A model generated the notes under the pieces. That model worked only from the letters and a program-made list of their open reading frames with translations. It did not search any database and was not told the origin of the DNA. Both the position numbers and the translations under genes were made by a program. From Lachnospiraceae bacterium UBA3692 (GTDB lineage Bacteria > Bacillota > Clostridia > Lachnospirales > Lachnospiraceae): DNA of 15,551 bases. Where the stretch lies: NCBI GenBank assembly GCA_002372815.1, contig DFIR01000092.1, forward strand, positions 34,644 through 50,194. Reading direction: 5' to 3'. Below are positions 1 through 7,741 of the stretch, piece by piece (position 1 is the first letter of the stretch; every line of letters starts with the position of its first letter).

Positions 1-1082
1 CCCTGGGCAACGGCGTGGATCCGCTCGAGGTCATCGCCAAGTACGGCGCGGACGCGCTGCGCCTGACGCTGATCACCGGCAACGCGCCCGGCAACGACAT
101 GCGCTACTCGGATGAGAAGGTGGAGGCCAGCCGCAACTTCGCGAACAAGGTGTGGAACGCTTCCCGCTTCATCATGATGAACATGCAGGAAGGCGAGGAG
201 GCCGGCAAGGAGATGCCTGCTGCGCTCGCTCCCGAAGACCGGTGGATCCTGTCCCGCTACAACAGCGTGGTGCGGGAAGTCACCGAGAACATGGAGAAGT
301 ATGAGCTCGGCATCGCCGTGCAGAAGGTCGTGGACTTCCTGTGGGATGAGTTCTGCGACTGGTATATCGAGATGGTCAAGCCGCGCCTGTACGCGGACGG
401 CGGCGAGGCGGAGACGGCGGACAGCCGCGCCGCGGCGCTGTGGACGCTGCAGACCGTCCTGAAGGGCAGCCTCAAGCTGCTCCACCCCTACATGCCGTTC
501 GTGACGGAGGAGATCTACTGCACGATCCAGAGCAGCGAGCCTTCGATCATGATCAGCGACTGGCCGGTGTGGACGGAAGCCTTCGACTTCCCGCACGAGG
601 AGGAGAGCATCGCCTACATCAAGGAGGCCGTGCGCGCGGTCAGAAACGCCAGGACCGAGAGAGGCGTCGCCCCTTCCCGCAAGGCCAAGGTGATCCTTGT
701 GTCGGAGCAGGAGCAGGTGCTGAGCGACTTCGCGGAAGGCAGGACCTTCTTCGAGCGTCTCGCGTCCGCCTCCGAGCTGATCCTGCAGAAGGACAAGAAT
801 GACATTCCGGCCGGCGCGCTGCAGCTGGTGCTGCCTTTCGGCACGCTCTACCTGCCGCTGGCGGATCTCATGGACATCGCCGCCGAGAAGGCGAGACTTG
901 AAAAGGAAGTGAAGCGTCTCACCGGCGAGCTGAAGAGAAGCGAGGGCATGCTCGGCAACCCGAAGTTCCTCGCCAAGGCTCCGCAGGACAAGATCGACGC
1001 CGAGAAGGAAAAACAGGAGAAGTACCGCAGGCAGATGGAGGGCGTCAGAGCCGCTCTCGATGAGCTTGCCAAGATCCAGTAA
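1..1082 (+). CDS. valS: Valyl-tRNA synthetase, C-terminal part (5' truncated by window)
   Basis: The enzyme charges tRNA-Val with valine in the cytoplasm. The reading frame is open from base 3, and the first readable residues (LGNGVDPLEVIAKYGADALR) are the stretch that directly follows the KMSKS signature in ValS, so the window cuts the gene right after that catalytic motif. The Rossmann core, editing domain and HIGH motif lie upstream and cannot be seen. What remains is the anticodon-binding domain, with typical class Ia text (NKVWNASRF, LWDEFCDWYIEMVKPRLY, LHPYMPFVTEEIY). It is followed by the C-terminal coiled-coil arm (AAEKARLEKEVKRLTGELKR ... DKIDAEKEKQEKY) that touches the tRNA in ValS. 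The gene ends in TAA at 1080-1082, two bases before the next start codon, so the next gene is probably co-transcribed. The GTG at 15 is internal and is not a start. Identification is very secure. Confidence 0.97.
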   Translation, partial: LGNGVDPLEVIAKYGADALRLTLITGNAPGNDMRYSDEKVEASRNFANKVWNASRFIMMNMQEGEEAGKEMPAALAPEDRWILSRYNSVVREVTENMEKYELGIAVQKVVDFLWDEFCDWYIEMVKPRLYADGGEAETADSRAAALWTLQTVLKGSLKLLHPYMPFVTEEIYCTIQSSEPSIMISDWPVWTEAFDFPHEEESIAYIKEAVRAVRNARTERGVAPSRKAKVILVSEQEQVLSDFAEGRTFFERLASASELILQKDKNDIPAGALQLVLPFGTLYLPLADLMDIAAEKARLEKEVKRLTGELKRSEGMLGNPKFLAKAPQDKIDAEKEKQEKYRRQMEGVRAALDELAKIQ

Positions 1083-1084
1083 GG

Positions 1085-2449
1085 ATGATCATTTTTTCAA
1101 GTATCAGTTTCATTTTTCGCTTTCTGCCCATATTTCTAGTGATCTATTACCTGACTCCCGCCCGCCTCAGGAACGCTGTCCTGACGGCGGGGAGTCTGGT
1201 ATTTTATGCGTTCGGGAGTCTGCCCGGCACGGCACTGCTGGCAGTGCTGACCGTCGGCAATCACCTCTTCGGCACCGCCGCATGGACACGTCCGGGGCGC
1301 GAGCCGTCCTCCCTGCAGAGAGGACTGGGACTCGCGGCGATCCTGGCGGATCTCGGCGTGCTGGCGGCCTGCAAGGTACTGGGCCGGGTCCTGGGGAGCG
1401 CCTGGCTGCCGGTGGGACTGAGCTTCTACATCTTCAAGATGCTGTCCTTCCAGCTGGACATCCGCGCCGGCAGGATCGTCCGCAAGCCGGACATGCTGAG
1501 CACGGCGGCCTATCTGACCATGTTCCCGCAGATCACGCAGGGACCGATCATGCGATACGCGGACGGCGGCTTCGACGAGCGTCTGCCCAGGGAGACGTCT
1601 CTCCGCAATTTTGCGGACGGGCTGTTTTTCTTTGTGCTCGGACTTTCGATGAAGGTGCTGCTGGCCGACCGGCTGGCGATCCTCTGGTCGGAGCTGCGCA
1701 GGATCGGCTACGCGAGCATCTCGACGCCGCTGGCCTGGCTCGGCGCCTACGGGTACACCTTCCGCCTGTACTATGATTTCTGGGGCTATTCGCTGATGGC
1801 GGCCGGGATCGGCACCATGCTCGGATTCAGGTTCATCGTGAACTTCGACCATCCCTACGCGGCCGTGGGCATCGCGGACTTCTACCGCCGCTGGCACGTG
1901 ACGCTGGGGCACTGGTTCCGCGACTATGTGTACATCCCGCTGGGCGGGAGCCGCAACGGCACGCTGCGCTGCATCGGCAGCCTTCTCGCGGTGTGGACCC
2001 TGACCGGCCTGTGGCACGGCGGTTCCCTGAATTTCCTGATCTGGGGACTCTTGCTCGGTGTGCTGATCATACTGGAGAAATTCGTCCTCCGCGGACTGCT
2101 GCAGCGGGTACCGCTGGTCGGCCGGCTGGGCGTGTGGATCCTGATCCCGCTGACCTGGGTGATCTTTGCTTTTCCGGATCTGGGGGAGCTGCAGGTGTAT
2201 GTCGGCAGGCTGTTTCCCCTGTTCGCGAACGGCGTCGCCGTGAACGCGGGGGATATGGCTAAGTACGGGGGGCTGTTCTGGCCTTACTTTGCCGCGGCGA
2301 TCCTGTTCTGCGTGCCGGATTTCTACGGGTTCGTGGTGACAAGGCGCACGAAGCTGCCGGTGGTGCTGGCCGCGCTCGCGCTGTTCTGGCTGAGCATCTA
2401 CCGGATCGTGACCAGCGCTGCCAATCCGTTCATGTATTTTTCATTCTAA
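1085..2449 (+). CDS. MBOAT family membrane O-acyltransferase (AlgI/DltB/PatA-like)
   Basis: This 454-residue polytopic membrane protein belongs to the membrane-bound O-acyltransferase family, which moves acyl (usually acetyl) groups across the membrane onto surface polymers. It begins with the family-typical N-terminus (FSSISFIFRFLPIFLVIYYL) and carries the conserved block RRWHVTLGHWFRDYVYIPLG at about residues 268-287. Next comes LTGLWHGGSLNFLIWG, where His311 is the expected catalytic histidine. The C-terminus NPFMYFSF is also typical, and the length fits the family (roughly 450-520). The start is two bases after the valS stop and only a short AAGG precedes it with no spacing, so translation may depend on coupling to valS. 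The downstream SGNH protein is the usual partner type, as in PatA/PatB, AlgI/AlgJ and DltB/DltD pairs. The acceptor cannot be read from sequence: peptidoglycan, teichoic acid or an exopolysaccharide are all possible. Confidence 0.92.
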   Translation: MIIFSSISFIFRFLPIFLVIYYLTPARLRNAVLTAGSLVFYAFGSLPGTALLAVLTVGNHLFGTAAWTRPGREPSSLQRGLGLAAILADLGVLAACKVLGRVLGSAWLPVGLSFYIFKMLSFQLDIRAGRIVRKPDMLSTAAYLTMFPQITQGPIMRYADGGFDERLPRETSLRNFADGLFFFVLGLSMKVLLADRLAILWSELRRIGYASISTPLAWLGAYGYTFRLYYDFWGYSLMAAGIGTMLGFRFIVNFDHPYAAVGIADFYRRWHVTLGHWFRDYVYIPLGGSRNGTLRCIGSLLAVWTLTGLWHGGSLNFLIWGLLLGVLIILEKFVLRGLLQRVPLVGRLGVWILIPLTWVIFAFPDLGELQVYVGRLFPLFANGVAVNAGDMAKYGGLFWPYFAAAILFCVPDFYGFVVTRRTKLPVVLAALALFWLSIYRIVTSAANPFMYFSF

Positions 2450-2451
2450 TC

Positions 2452-2456
2452 GGGAG
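2452..2456 (+). promoter_or_regulatory. Ribosome binding site that supports a TTG start
   Basis: GGGAG lies seven bases upstream of the TTG at 2464. No ATG or GTG in the same frame is better placed before the hydrophobic signal segment, so this site decides the start of the SGNH gene. Confidence 0.6.
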
Positions 2457-2463
2457 TCTGAGA

Positions 2464-3693
2464 TTGAAGAGATTTGTACGCAGATGGGGGCGGATGCTCC
2501 TGTGTCTGCTCATTCTTCTGTCCACTGCCGGATTATCGGCAGCGGGATATATAGGAAAAGATACGGTCTACCGCAGCTACGCGGCGGACTTTCCGCGGGA
2601 GCCCTGGCTGGTTCCGGTCATGAAAGGCATTCACGACGGCGTCTGGCCGTGGCGCGTGCTGCCGGCCTATGCGGACGGAGGGAGTCCTCTGGATTCCCTT
2701 CTGGCACTGCTGCCCGCTGGAGAGGGTAAGAAACAGGACGAAGCTGCGGAGACAGCCGCAGCCGACCCTGCAGAGGATGCTTCCGCCGAAGCGGAGACAG
2801 CCGCGGCAACAGCCGCAGAGGAGGCGGAGACGGCTTCGGAGGCGTCTTCCCGCGAGGAGACGGTGGAGGCGACGACCGTCATCACGACGCAGGGCTGTGT
2901 GAAGACCGCGCAGGCGGTGCAGCCCGGGGTGATCCCCGACGGCGTCTGCTCGGAGGTCGTGCCCGCGAAGGACTACGGGAGCGCCGCGCCGGCATTCCTG
3001 TCCCCGGATGACACACAGTACAACCGGGACACGGAGGGGATGTTCGCGCAGAACGGCACCTATTATCTGCTGCAGAAGGTGGACCGGTCCTATCTGAAGG
3101 ACGCGCTGTTCATAGGGGACTCGCGCGTGCAGGGACTCTGGGAGTACGGCGGGATCACGGATGTCGCCTCCTTTCTGTGCAAGGAGTCGATCACGACGTT
3201 CACGATCCTCGACGAGACCCTGCAGTTCGGCAGACCCGGAGAGAATCCGCAGTGGATGAAGCTGGAGGACGCGCTGAAGAGCACTTCTTTCCGGAAGATC
3301 TACATCTCCCTGGGCATCAACGAGGTGGGCTATCCGGACACGGAGAGCTACTACCATCATTACCGCAGTCTTCTCGAGAAGATCCGCGGGCTGCAGCCGG
3401 ACGCGATCATCTATATAGAAGGGATGATGCACGTCACGGAGGAGCTGAGCCGGCACGATATCGCGCTCAACAACCGGATCGTCGTACAGCGCAACAAGGC
3501 GGTATCGACACTGGCGAACGGACATGATATCTTCTATATTGACATGAACGAACACTTCTGCGATGACGACGGGAACCTGCTGGCGGAGATGACCGGCGAC
3601 GGGGTGCACCTCTACGGATCCTACTACAGCCGGTGGACGGACGCGGTCCTGGAGAACGCCGTGATCCGGAGTGAAGAGGACTATCAGGAGTGA
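2464..3693 (+). CDS. Membrane-anchored SGNH/GDSL hydrolase-like protein, probable partner of the MBOAT protein
   Basis: This 409-residue protein has a basic N-terminus and one hydrophobic stretch (about residues 10-30, RMLLCLLILLSTAGLSAAGY) acting as a signal peptide or anchor, so the rest is probably extracytoplasmic. Residues about 90-140 are a low-complexity Ala/Glu/Thr linker. The SGNH fold follows. Block I is LFIGDSRVQG with nucleophile Ser220, the third block is ISLGINEVG (about 282-290, Asn286), and block V is GDGVHLYG with Asp379 and His382. All expected catalytic residues are present. Family members paired with MBOAT proteins transfer or remove acetyl groups on surface polymers, as PatB does on peptidoglycan. 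The gene starts at TTG, 14 bases after the MBOAT stop, and ends just before the 76-residue gene. Whether it acts as a transferase or an esterase cannot be told from sequence. Confidence 0.85.
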   Translation: MKRFVRRWGRMLLCLLILLSTAGLSAAGYIGKDTVYRSYAADFPREPWLVPVMKGIHDGVWPWRVLPAYADGGSPLDSLLALLPAGEGKKQDEAAETAAADPAEDASAEAETAAATAAEEAETASEASSREETVEATTVITTQGCVKTAQAVQPGVIPDGVCSEVVPAKDYGSAAPAFLSPDDTQYNRDTEGMFAQNGTYYLLQKVDRSYLKDALFIGDSRVQGLWEYGGITDVASFLCKESITTFTILDETLQFGRPGENPQWMKLEDALKSTSFRKIYISLGINEVGYPDTESYYHHYRSLLEKIRGLQPDAIIYIEGMMHVTEELSRHDIALNNRIVVQRNKAVSTLANGHDIFYIDMNEHFCDDDGNLLAEMTGDGVHLYGSYYSRWTDAVLENAVIRSEEDYQE

Positions 3694-3694
3694 C

Positions 3695-3925
3695 ATGCGG
3701 GAACTGACATTTAAAATGGAACGGGAAGGCCTTCTCGAGGAGGGGCAGAAGATCACTGTCTCGGAGGGACTGCTTCCCAGCAACTACTACTACACGATCG
3801 ACCCTTCGCTCGCGATGAGCGGGAACATCCCGTTCACGCAGAGGCTCACGGCGCGGAAAGGCGTCGTCACGAAGATCACCCACAACGAGCGGGGCTTCTA
3901 CGTCACCGCGGCGTTCGAGGAATAA
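3695..3925 (+). CDS. Small conserved-looking protein of unknown function (76 residues)
   Basis: I do not recognise this protein. It is soluble-looking, with no signal peptide or membrane segment, and has mixed charge with a Tyr-rich centre (SNYYYTIDPSLAMSGNIPF) and a basic stretch (TQRLTARKGVVTKITHNERG). The ATG at 3695 is preferred because an AGGAG at 3686-3690 precedes it and the stop of the SGNH gene lies one base before it. A longer reading from GTG 3671 would overlap the SGNH gene by 23 bases and lacks a good ribosome binding site. Codon use resembles that of its neighbours, and the gene sits tightly between real genes on the same strand, which supports it being translated. Its position suggests a role linked to the MBOAT/SGNH pair, but that is a guess by association only. 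Confidence 0.75.
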   Translation: MRELTFKMEREGLLEEGQKITVSEGLLPSNYYYTIDPSLAMSGNIPFTQRLTARKGVVTKITHNERGFYVTAAFEE

Positions 3926-3956
3926 AAAAGATTCACAGATTCAGAAACGGAGCAGC

Positions 3957-4868
3957 ATGAGAAAAGTACCGGCAGTGAACGCAGCGATGCTCTTTCTGGC
4001 CTCACTGATTTGGGGAACGGCATTTGTGGCCCAGAGCATGGGCATGGACTATATGGGACCGGTGACTTTCAACGGTCTGCGCTATTTTCTCGGGGCAGCC
4101 GTGCTGCTGCCGCTGATCGTGATCCGGCGCCTCCGCGGTGAGGGCGGGGATCTCCGCATGGCCGCGCTTGGCGGGCTCTGCTGCGGGACGGCGCTCTTCG
4201 CCGCCTCCACGATGCAGCAGATCGGCATCGTCACCACGGATGTGGGCAAGGCGGGATTCATGACGGCTCTGTACATCGTGCTGGTGCCGCTGATCAATTT
4301 CTTCATAACACGGAAGACGAGCCTGCGGCTGTGGGTCGGCGTGGCGCTGGCGTCGGTCGGGCTGTATTATCTCAGTGTGAGCGGGGAGATGCACCTGGAG
4401 CCCGGGGACCGGTCGCTGCTGCTGTGCGCGCTGCTGTTCTCGCTGCAGATCATGGCAGTGGACCACTTTGCGCCTCACACCGACAGCATCGAGCTGGCCT
4501 TCGCACAGTTCGTGACGGCCGGGACGCTCGGGACGCTGACGGCCTTCAAGGTGGAGGAAGTGCACCTGTCCGCGGTCGCGGCGGGGATCCTGCCGCTGCT
4601 GTATGTGGGGATCTTCTCCAGCGGGATCGCGTACACACTGCAGATCGCCGGCCAGAAAGGCGCGGACCCTTCGATCGCGTCGCTGATCATGTCGCTGGAA
4701 TCGGTGATCTCGGCGGTGGCAGGGTTCCTGATCCTGCATCAGGTGCTTTCGAGAAGGGAGATCTTCGGCTGCGTGCTCATGTTTGCGGCGATCATCCTGG
4801 TGCAGCTGCCTGTCGGCGCACAGGAGGAGGCCGTCCGGGACATAGGGGAATCCTGCCCGGCGGAATGA
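3957..4868 (+). CDS. EamA/DMT superfamily transporter
   Basis: This 303-residue protein has about ten hydrophobic segments arranged as two EamA repeats. The first opens with the typical SLIWGTAFVAQSMG (about residues 16-29) and the second follows the middle of the protein. The late text IASLIMSLESVISAVAGFLIL (around residues 240-260) is the conserved end of EamA proteins (compare 'SLLLSLEPVFAALFGWLLL'). Members of the drug/metabolite transporter superfamily export or import small metabolites such as amino acids or nucleotide-sugar-like compounds, and the substrate cannot be predicted here. A GGAG at 3949-3952 precedes the ATG. A 31-base gap separates it from the small gene before, with no terminator visible, and a 21-base gap precedes the TPR lipoprotein, so it is probably part of the same transcript. 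Confidence 0.9.
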   Translation: MRKVPAVNAAMLFLASLIWGTAFVAQSMGMDYMGPVTFNGLRYFLGAAVLLPLIVIRRLRGEGGDLRMAALGGLCCGTALFAASTMQQIGIVTTDVGKAGFMTALYIVLVPLINFFITRKTSLRLWVGVALASVGLYYLSVSGEMHLEPGDRSLLLCALLFSLQIMAVDHFAPHTDSIELAFAQFVTAGTLGTLTAFKVEEVHLSAVAAGILPLLYVGIFSSGIAYTLQIAGQKGADPSIASLIMSLESVISAVAGFLILHQVLSRREIFGCVLMFAAIILVQLPVGAQEEAVRDIGESCPAE

Positions 4869-4889
4869 CGGCAGGGAAGGAGAGGAACG

Positions 4890-5981
4890 ATGTCTGTGAG
4901 ATTCGACGGAAAACGCATTTATAAGAGTCTTGTGACCGCGCTGCTGGTCCTGGTCATGGTGCCCATGCTCACCGGGTGTTCCGAATTCCGGAAATCCGAG
5001 AATGTGGAGAAGGGCTACCGCGCCGTCGGGGAGAACGACTACAAATCGGGCCTTGCCTTCTTCGAGGACGCGATCACGGACGGCGAGCAGCTCGAGCTCG
5101 CGTGGCGCGGCAAGGGGATCGCCCTGATGGGGCTGGGCCGCTACGCCGACGCGGTGCCGGCTTTTGAGAACGCGCTGAACAGCCGGTCGGACCTGTCCAA
5201 AAAGATTTACGACGACAGCATGGACAGGGATATCCAGGAGTATCTCGCATGCGCGTGTTTCCGCAGCGGGGATGCCGAGCGGGCGCTCAGGATCTACACG
5301 GAGCTCATCGGGGCGGACGCGGAGAACGCCGACCTCTACATGCTCCGCGGGACGGTCTACGCGCAGCGCGGCAACGAGACGGAGGCGAAGAATGACTTCA
5401 ACCGGTCCATCAACCTCGACCGGGACAACTACGAGCGGCTCTATGAGATCGCCAGGATCCTGGAATCCGCCGGCATGAAGGACATCGGCATCAGCTACCT
5501 GCAGGGCGCGATCGACCGGTCGGACGATTCGATGGATACACTCGTAAAAGGACGTTTTCTGTGTTATCTTGAGAAGTATGATGAGGCCGCGAAGCTTCTG
5601 GAGCAGCAGACCGCGGCGGACACCGGCACGGTGTTCGCACTGGCGCAGGCTTACCAGAAACTCGATCGGCCCGAGGAGGCGGTGGAGATCCTGGAGAAGT
5701 TCCAGAACAACACCGGCGACAATGCGACACTGATGGCGCTTCTCGGCACCATCGAGATGGAGCAGGAGCACTACGAGGAGGCGCTCGACGCCTTCGAGAG
5801 GGGCCTTGCGCAGGCGGCGGGGGACAGCATCGAGAGGCAGAGCCTCCTGTTCAACCGCGCAGTCGCCTATGAATATATGGGCGATTTCGAGAATGCCGAG
5901 AACTACATGGCGGAGTATCTGGCGCAGTATCCCGACGACGAGGAGGCTGCGAAAGAGATCGAGTTCCTGAAGACGCGATGA
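4890..5981 (+). CDS. TPR-repeat lipoprotein
   Basis: This 363-residue protein has a lipoprotein signal: basic N-terminus, hydrophobic core (LVTALLVLVMVPM) and lipobox LTGC, with Cys30 as the lipidation site. The mature part is almost wholly helical tetratricopeptide repeats, perhaps eight or nine. Clear units include GYRAVGENDYKSGLAFFEDA (about 43-62), GIALMGLGRYADAVPAFENA, ACACFRSGDAERALRIYTEL, LRGTVYAQRGNETEAKNDFN and LGTIEMEQEHYEEALDAFER. The last clear one is NRAVAYEYMGDFENAENYMA. TPR domains are protein-binding scaffolds, and lipid anchoring puts this one on the outer face of the cytoplasmic membrane. The start is backed by AAGGAG at 4877-4882, seven bases before ATG. It ends 25 bases before pyrF, so it may be co-transcribed with it, although no functional link is evident. 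The exact partner is unknown. Confidence 0.88.
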   Translation: MSVRFDGKRIYKSLVTALLVLVMVPMLTGCSEFRKSENVEKGYRAVGENDYKSGLAFFEDAITDGEQLELAWRGKGIALMGLGRYADAVPAFENALNSRSDLSKKIYDDSMDRDIQEYLACACFRSGDAERALRIYTELIGADAENADLYMLRGTVYAQRGNETEAKNDFNRSINLDRDNYERLYEIARILESAGMKDIGISYLQGAIDRSDDSMDTLVKGRFLCYLEKYDEAAKLLEQQTAADTGTVFALAQAYQKLDRPEEAVEILEKFQNNTGDNATLMALLGTIEMEQEHYEEALDAFERGLAQAAGDSIERQSLLFNRAVAYEYMGDFENAENYMAEYLAQYPDDEEAAKEIEFLKTR

Positions 5982-6006
5982 GACAAGTCACCACGGAAGG
6001 AGTTTT

Positions 6007-6951
6007 ATGATCAGGAAACTGATGGATGCAGTGAGAGAGAAGAACGCGCCGGTAGTGGTCGGGCTGGACCCGAACCTCTCTTTCATCCCGGCGGAGCTTC
6101 TCGAGGAGAGCCGCAGGGAAGCGCTGGCGCAGGGAAGAGAACTGACGCCGATGGAAGCGGCGGCAGAGGCGATCTGGAAGTTCAACAAGGGCGTGATCGA
6201 CGCGGTCTGCGACATCGTGCCCGCGGTCAAGCCGCAGAGCGCCATGTACGAGCAGTTCGGGCTCCCCGGACTGGCGGTGTATGAGAAGACCGTGCGGTAC
6301 AGCCAGGAGAAGGGACTGATCGTGATCGCCGACGTGAAGCGCGGCGACATCGGATCGACTTCCGCGGCGTATGCGGCGGGCCACCTCGGGACGACGGAGA
6401 TCGAGGGACAGGCGCAGCGCGCTTTTGACGCGGACTTCGCCACCGTCAATCCTTATCTGGGATCCGACGGGATCAAGCCTTTCATCGATGTCTGCAACGC
6501 GCACGACAAGGGCATCTTCGTGTTGGTGAAGACGTCCAACCCGTCGAGCGGGGAACTGCAGGACGTCCTCACGCAGGACGGCAGGCCGGTCTACGAACTG
6601 GTGGGCGAGAAGGTGCGCGAGTGGGGCCGCCTCTCGATGGACGGACGCTACAGCAATGTCGGCGCCGTCGTCGGCGCGACATATCCGGAGCAGGGCAGGC
6701 GCCTGCGCGAGCAGATGCCGGAGACCTATATCCTGGCACCAGGCTACGGGGCACAGGGCGCTTCCGCGAAGGACCTGCTACACTTCTTCGACGAGAACGG
6801 GGAAGGCTGCATCGTCAATTCCTCCCGCGGCATTCTCGCGGCCTGGAAGAAGGATGCCTACGCCTCCTTCGGGCGCGACTTTGCGGGCGCGGCGCGCGCG
6901 GCGGCACTGGACATGATCGAGGACCTGCGGACGGCACTCGCGGAGAGATGA
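6007..6951 (+). CDS. pyrF: Orotidine 5'-phosphate decarboxylase (type 2, long form)
   Basis: The enzyme converts OMP to UMP and CO2, the last step of de novo pyrimidine synthesis. The catalytic signature ADVKRGDIGST is intact at about residues 108-118, with Lys111 and Asp114 as the expected catalytic pair. Other family text includes VVVGLDPNLSFIP (residues 17-29), VPAVKPQSAMYEQFG and the late LAPGYGAQGA phosphate-binding region. At 314 residues it matches the longer PyrF type found in many Clostridia and actinobacteria, not the ~230-residue E. coli type. AAGGAG at 5997-6002 lies four bases before the ATG. It is followed by pyrE after 76 bases, a common pairing. No PyrR-binding leader or attenuator is visible upstream. 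Confidence 0.96.
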   Translation: MIRKLMDAVREKNAPVVVGLDPNLSFIPAELLEESRREALAQGRELTPMEAAAEAIWKFNKGVIDAVCDIVPAVKPQSAMYEQFGLPGLAVYEKTVRYSQEKGLIVIADVKRGDIGSTSAAYAAGHLGTTEIEGQAQRAFDADFATVNPYLGSDGIKPFIDVCNAHDKGIFVLVKTSNPSSGELQDVLTQDGRPVYELVGEKVREWGRLSMDGRYSNVGAVVGATYPEQGRRLREQMPETYILAPGYGAQGASAKDLLHFFDENGEGCIVNSSRGILAAWKKDAYASFGRDFAGAARAAALDMIEDLRTALAER

Positions 6952-7027
6952 CGGGCGGCGGACCGGGAACAGAAAACAGAGAGCAGAGAACGGCAACCCA
7001 TACAGAACCCCTCAGGGAAGGAGTCCT

Positions 7028-7711
7028 ATGCAGGAATACAAGAAAGAATTCATCGAATTCATGGTGGACGCGCAGGTGCTGCGCTTCGGAAATTTCACCC
7101 TGAAGAGCGGGCGCAAGTCGCCCTTCTTCATGAATGCCGGCCTCTACACGACCGGCGCGCAGCTGAACAAGCTGGGAGAGTACTACGCGAAGGCGATCCA
7201 CGACCACTACGGTCTCGACTTCGACGTCCTCTTCGGACCCGCCTATAAAGGCATTCCGCTCGCGGTCGCGACCGTCATGGCGATCAGCAGGCTCTACGGA
7301 CGGGAGATCCGCTACTGCTGCAACCGCAAGGAAGTCAAGGACCACGGCGACACGGGGATCCTGCTCGGCTCCAGGCTCCGGGACGGGGACCGCGTGATGA
7401 TCATCGAGGACGTGACGACCTCCGGCGCGTCGATCGCGGAGACCTACCCGATCCTGCGCGCGCAGGCGGACGTGGACGTCGTCGGCCTGATCGTCTCTCT
7501 CAACCGCATGGAAGTCGGCAGAGAGGGCAAGGTGTCGGCGCTCGACGAGATCCGCGAGAAATACGGCTTCCCCGCACACGCGATCGTGAGCATGCGGGAG
7601 GTGACGGACTATCTCTACAACCGTCCGATCGCCGGCGGGATCGTCATCAACGACAGGATCAAGAAGGAACTGGATGCCTATTACGCACAGTACGGCGTAC
7701 AGGAAGCGTAA
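7028..7711 (+). CDS. pyrE: Orotate phosphoribosyltransferase
   Basis: The enzyme joins orotate and PRPP to give OMP, the substrate of PyrF encoded just upstream. The 227-residue protein has the PRPP-binding motif VMIIEDVTTSGAS at residues 123-135 and the catalytic loop CNRKEVKDHG at 98-107. The N-terminal FTLKSGRKSPFFMNAGLY is characteristic of PyrE. Length fits the family (about 210-230). AAGGAG at 7018-7023 precedes the ATG by four bases. The 76-base gap after pyrF is unusually rich in A and G (GAACAGAAAACAGAGAGCAGAG) and I see no hairpin or promoter in it. The gene is followed 30 bases later by purE, so pyrimidine and purine genes seem to share one transcript, both branches using PRPP-derived intermediates. 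Confidence 0.97.
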   Translation: MQEYKKEFIEFMVDAQVLRFGNFTLKSGRKSPFFMNAGLYTTGAQLNKLGEYYAKAIHDHYGLDFDVLFGPAYKGIPLAVATVMAISRLYGREIRYCCNRKEVKDHGDTGILLGSRLRDGDRVMIIEDVTTSGASIAETYPILRAQADVDVVGLIVSLNRMEVGREGKVSALDEIREKYGFPAHAIVSMREVTDYLYNRPIAGGIVINDRIKKELDAYYAQYGVQEA

Positions 7712-7741
7712 TCAGCCACTGAGAGACAGACAGGAGGAAAT

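Noticed and set aside
3671..3694. Extended GTG start for the 76-residue protein
   Set aside because: It would overlap the SGNH gene and has no ribosome binding site; the ATG at 3695 with AGGAG upstream fits better.
2533..3783. Minus-strand open frame (416 codons) opposite the SGNH gene
   Set aside because: The plus-strand frame carries all SGNH catalytic blocks and a signal segment; the minus frame is Arg/Leu/Val-rich with no family match.
4002..5771. Long minus-strand open frame (589 codons) opposite the EamA and TPR genes
   Set aside because: It spans two confidently identified genes and the gap between them, and its His/Arg/Gln-rich translation looks like codon shadow.
6952..7027. Possible promoter, attenuator or small RNA in the pyrF-pyrE gap
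   Set aside because: I found no -35/-10 pair, no stable hairpin and no T-run; it holds only an A/G-rich stretch and the pyrE ribosome binding site.
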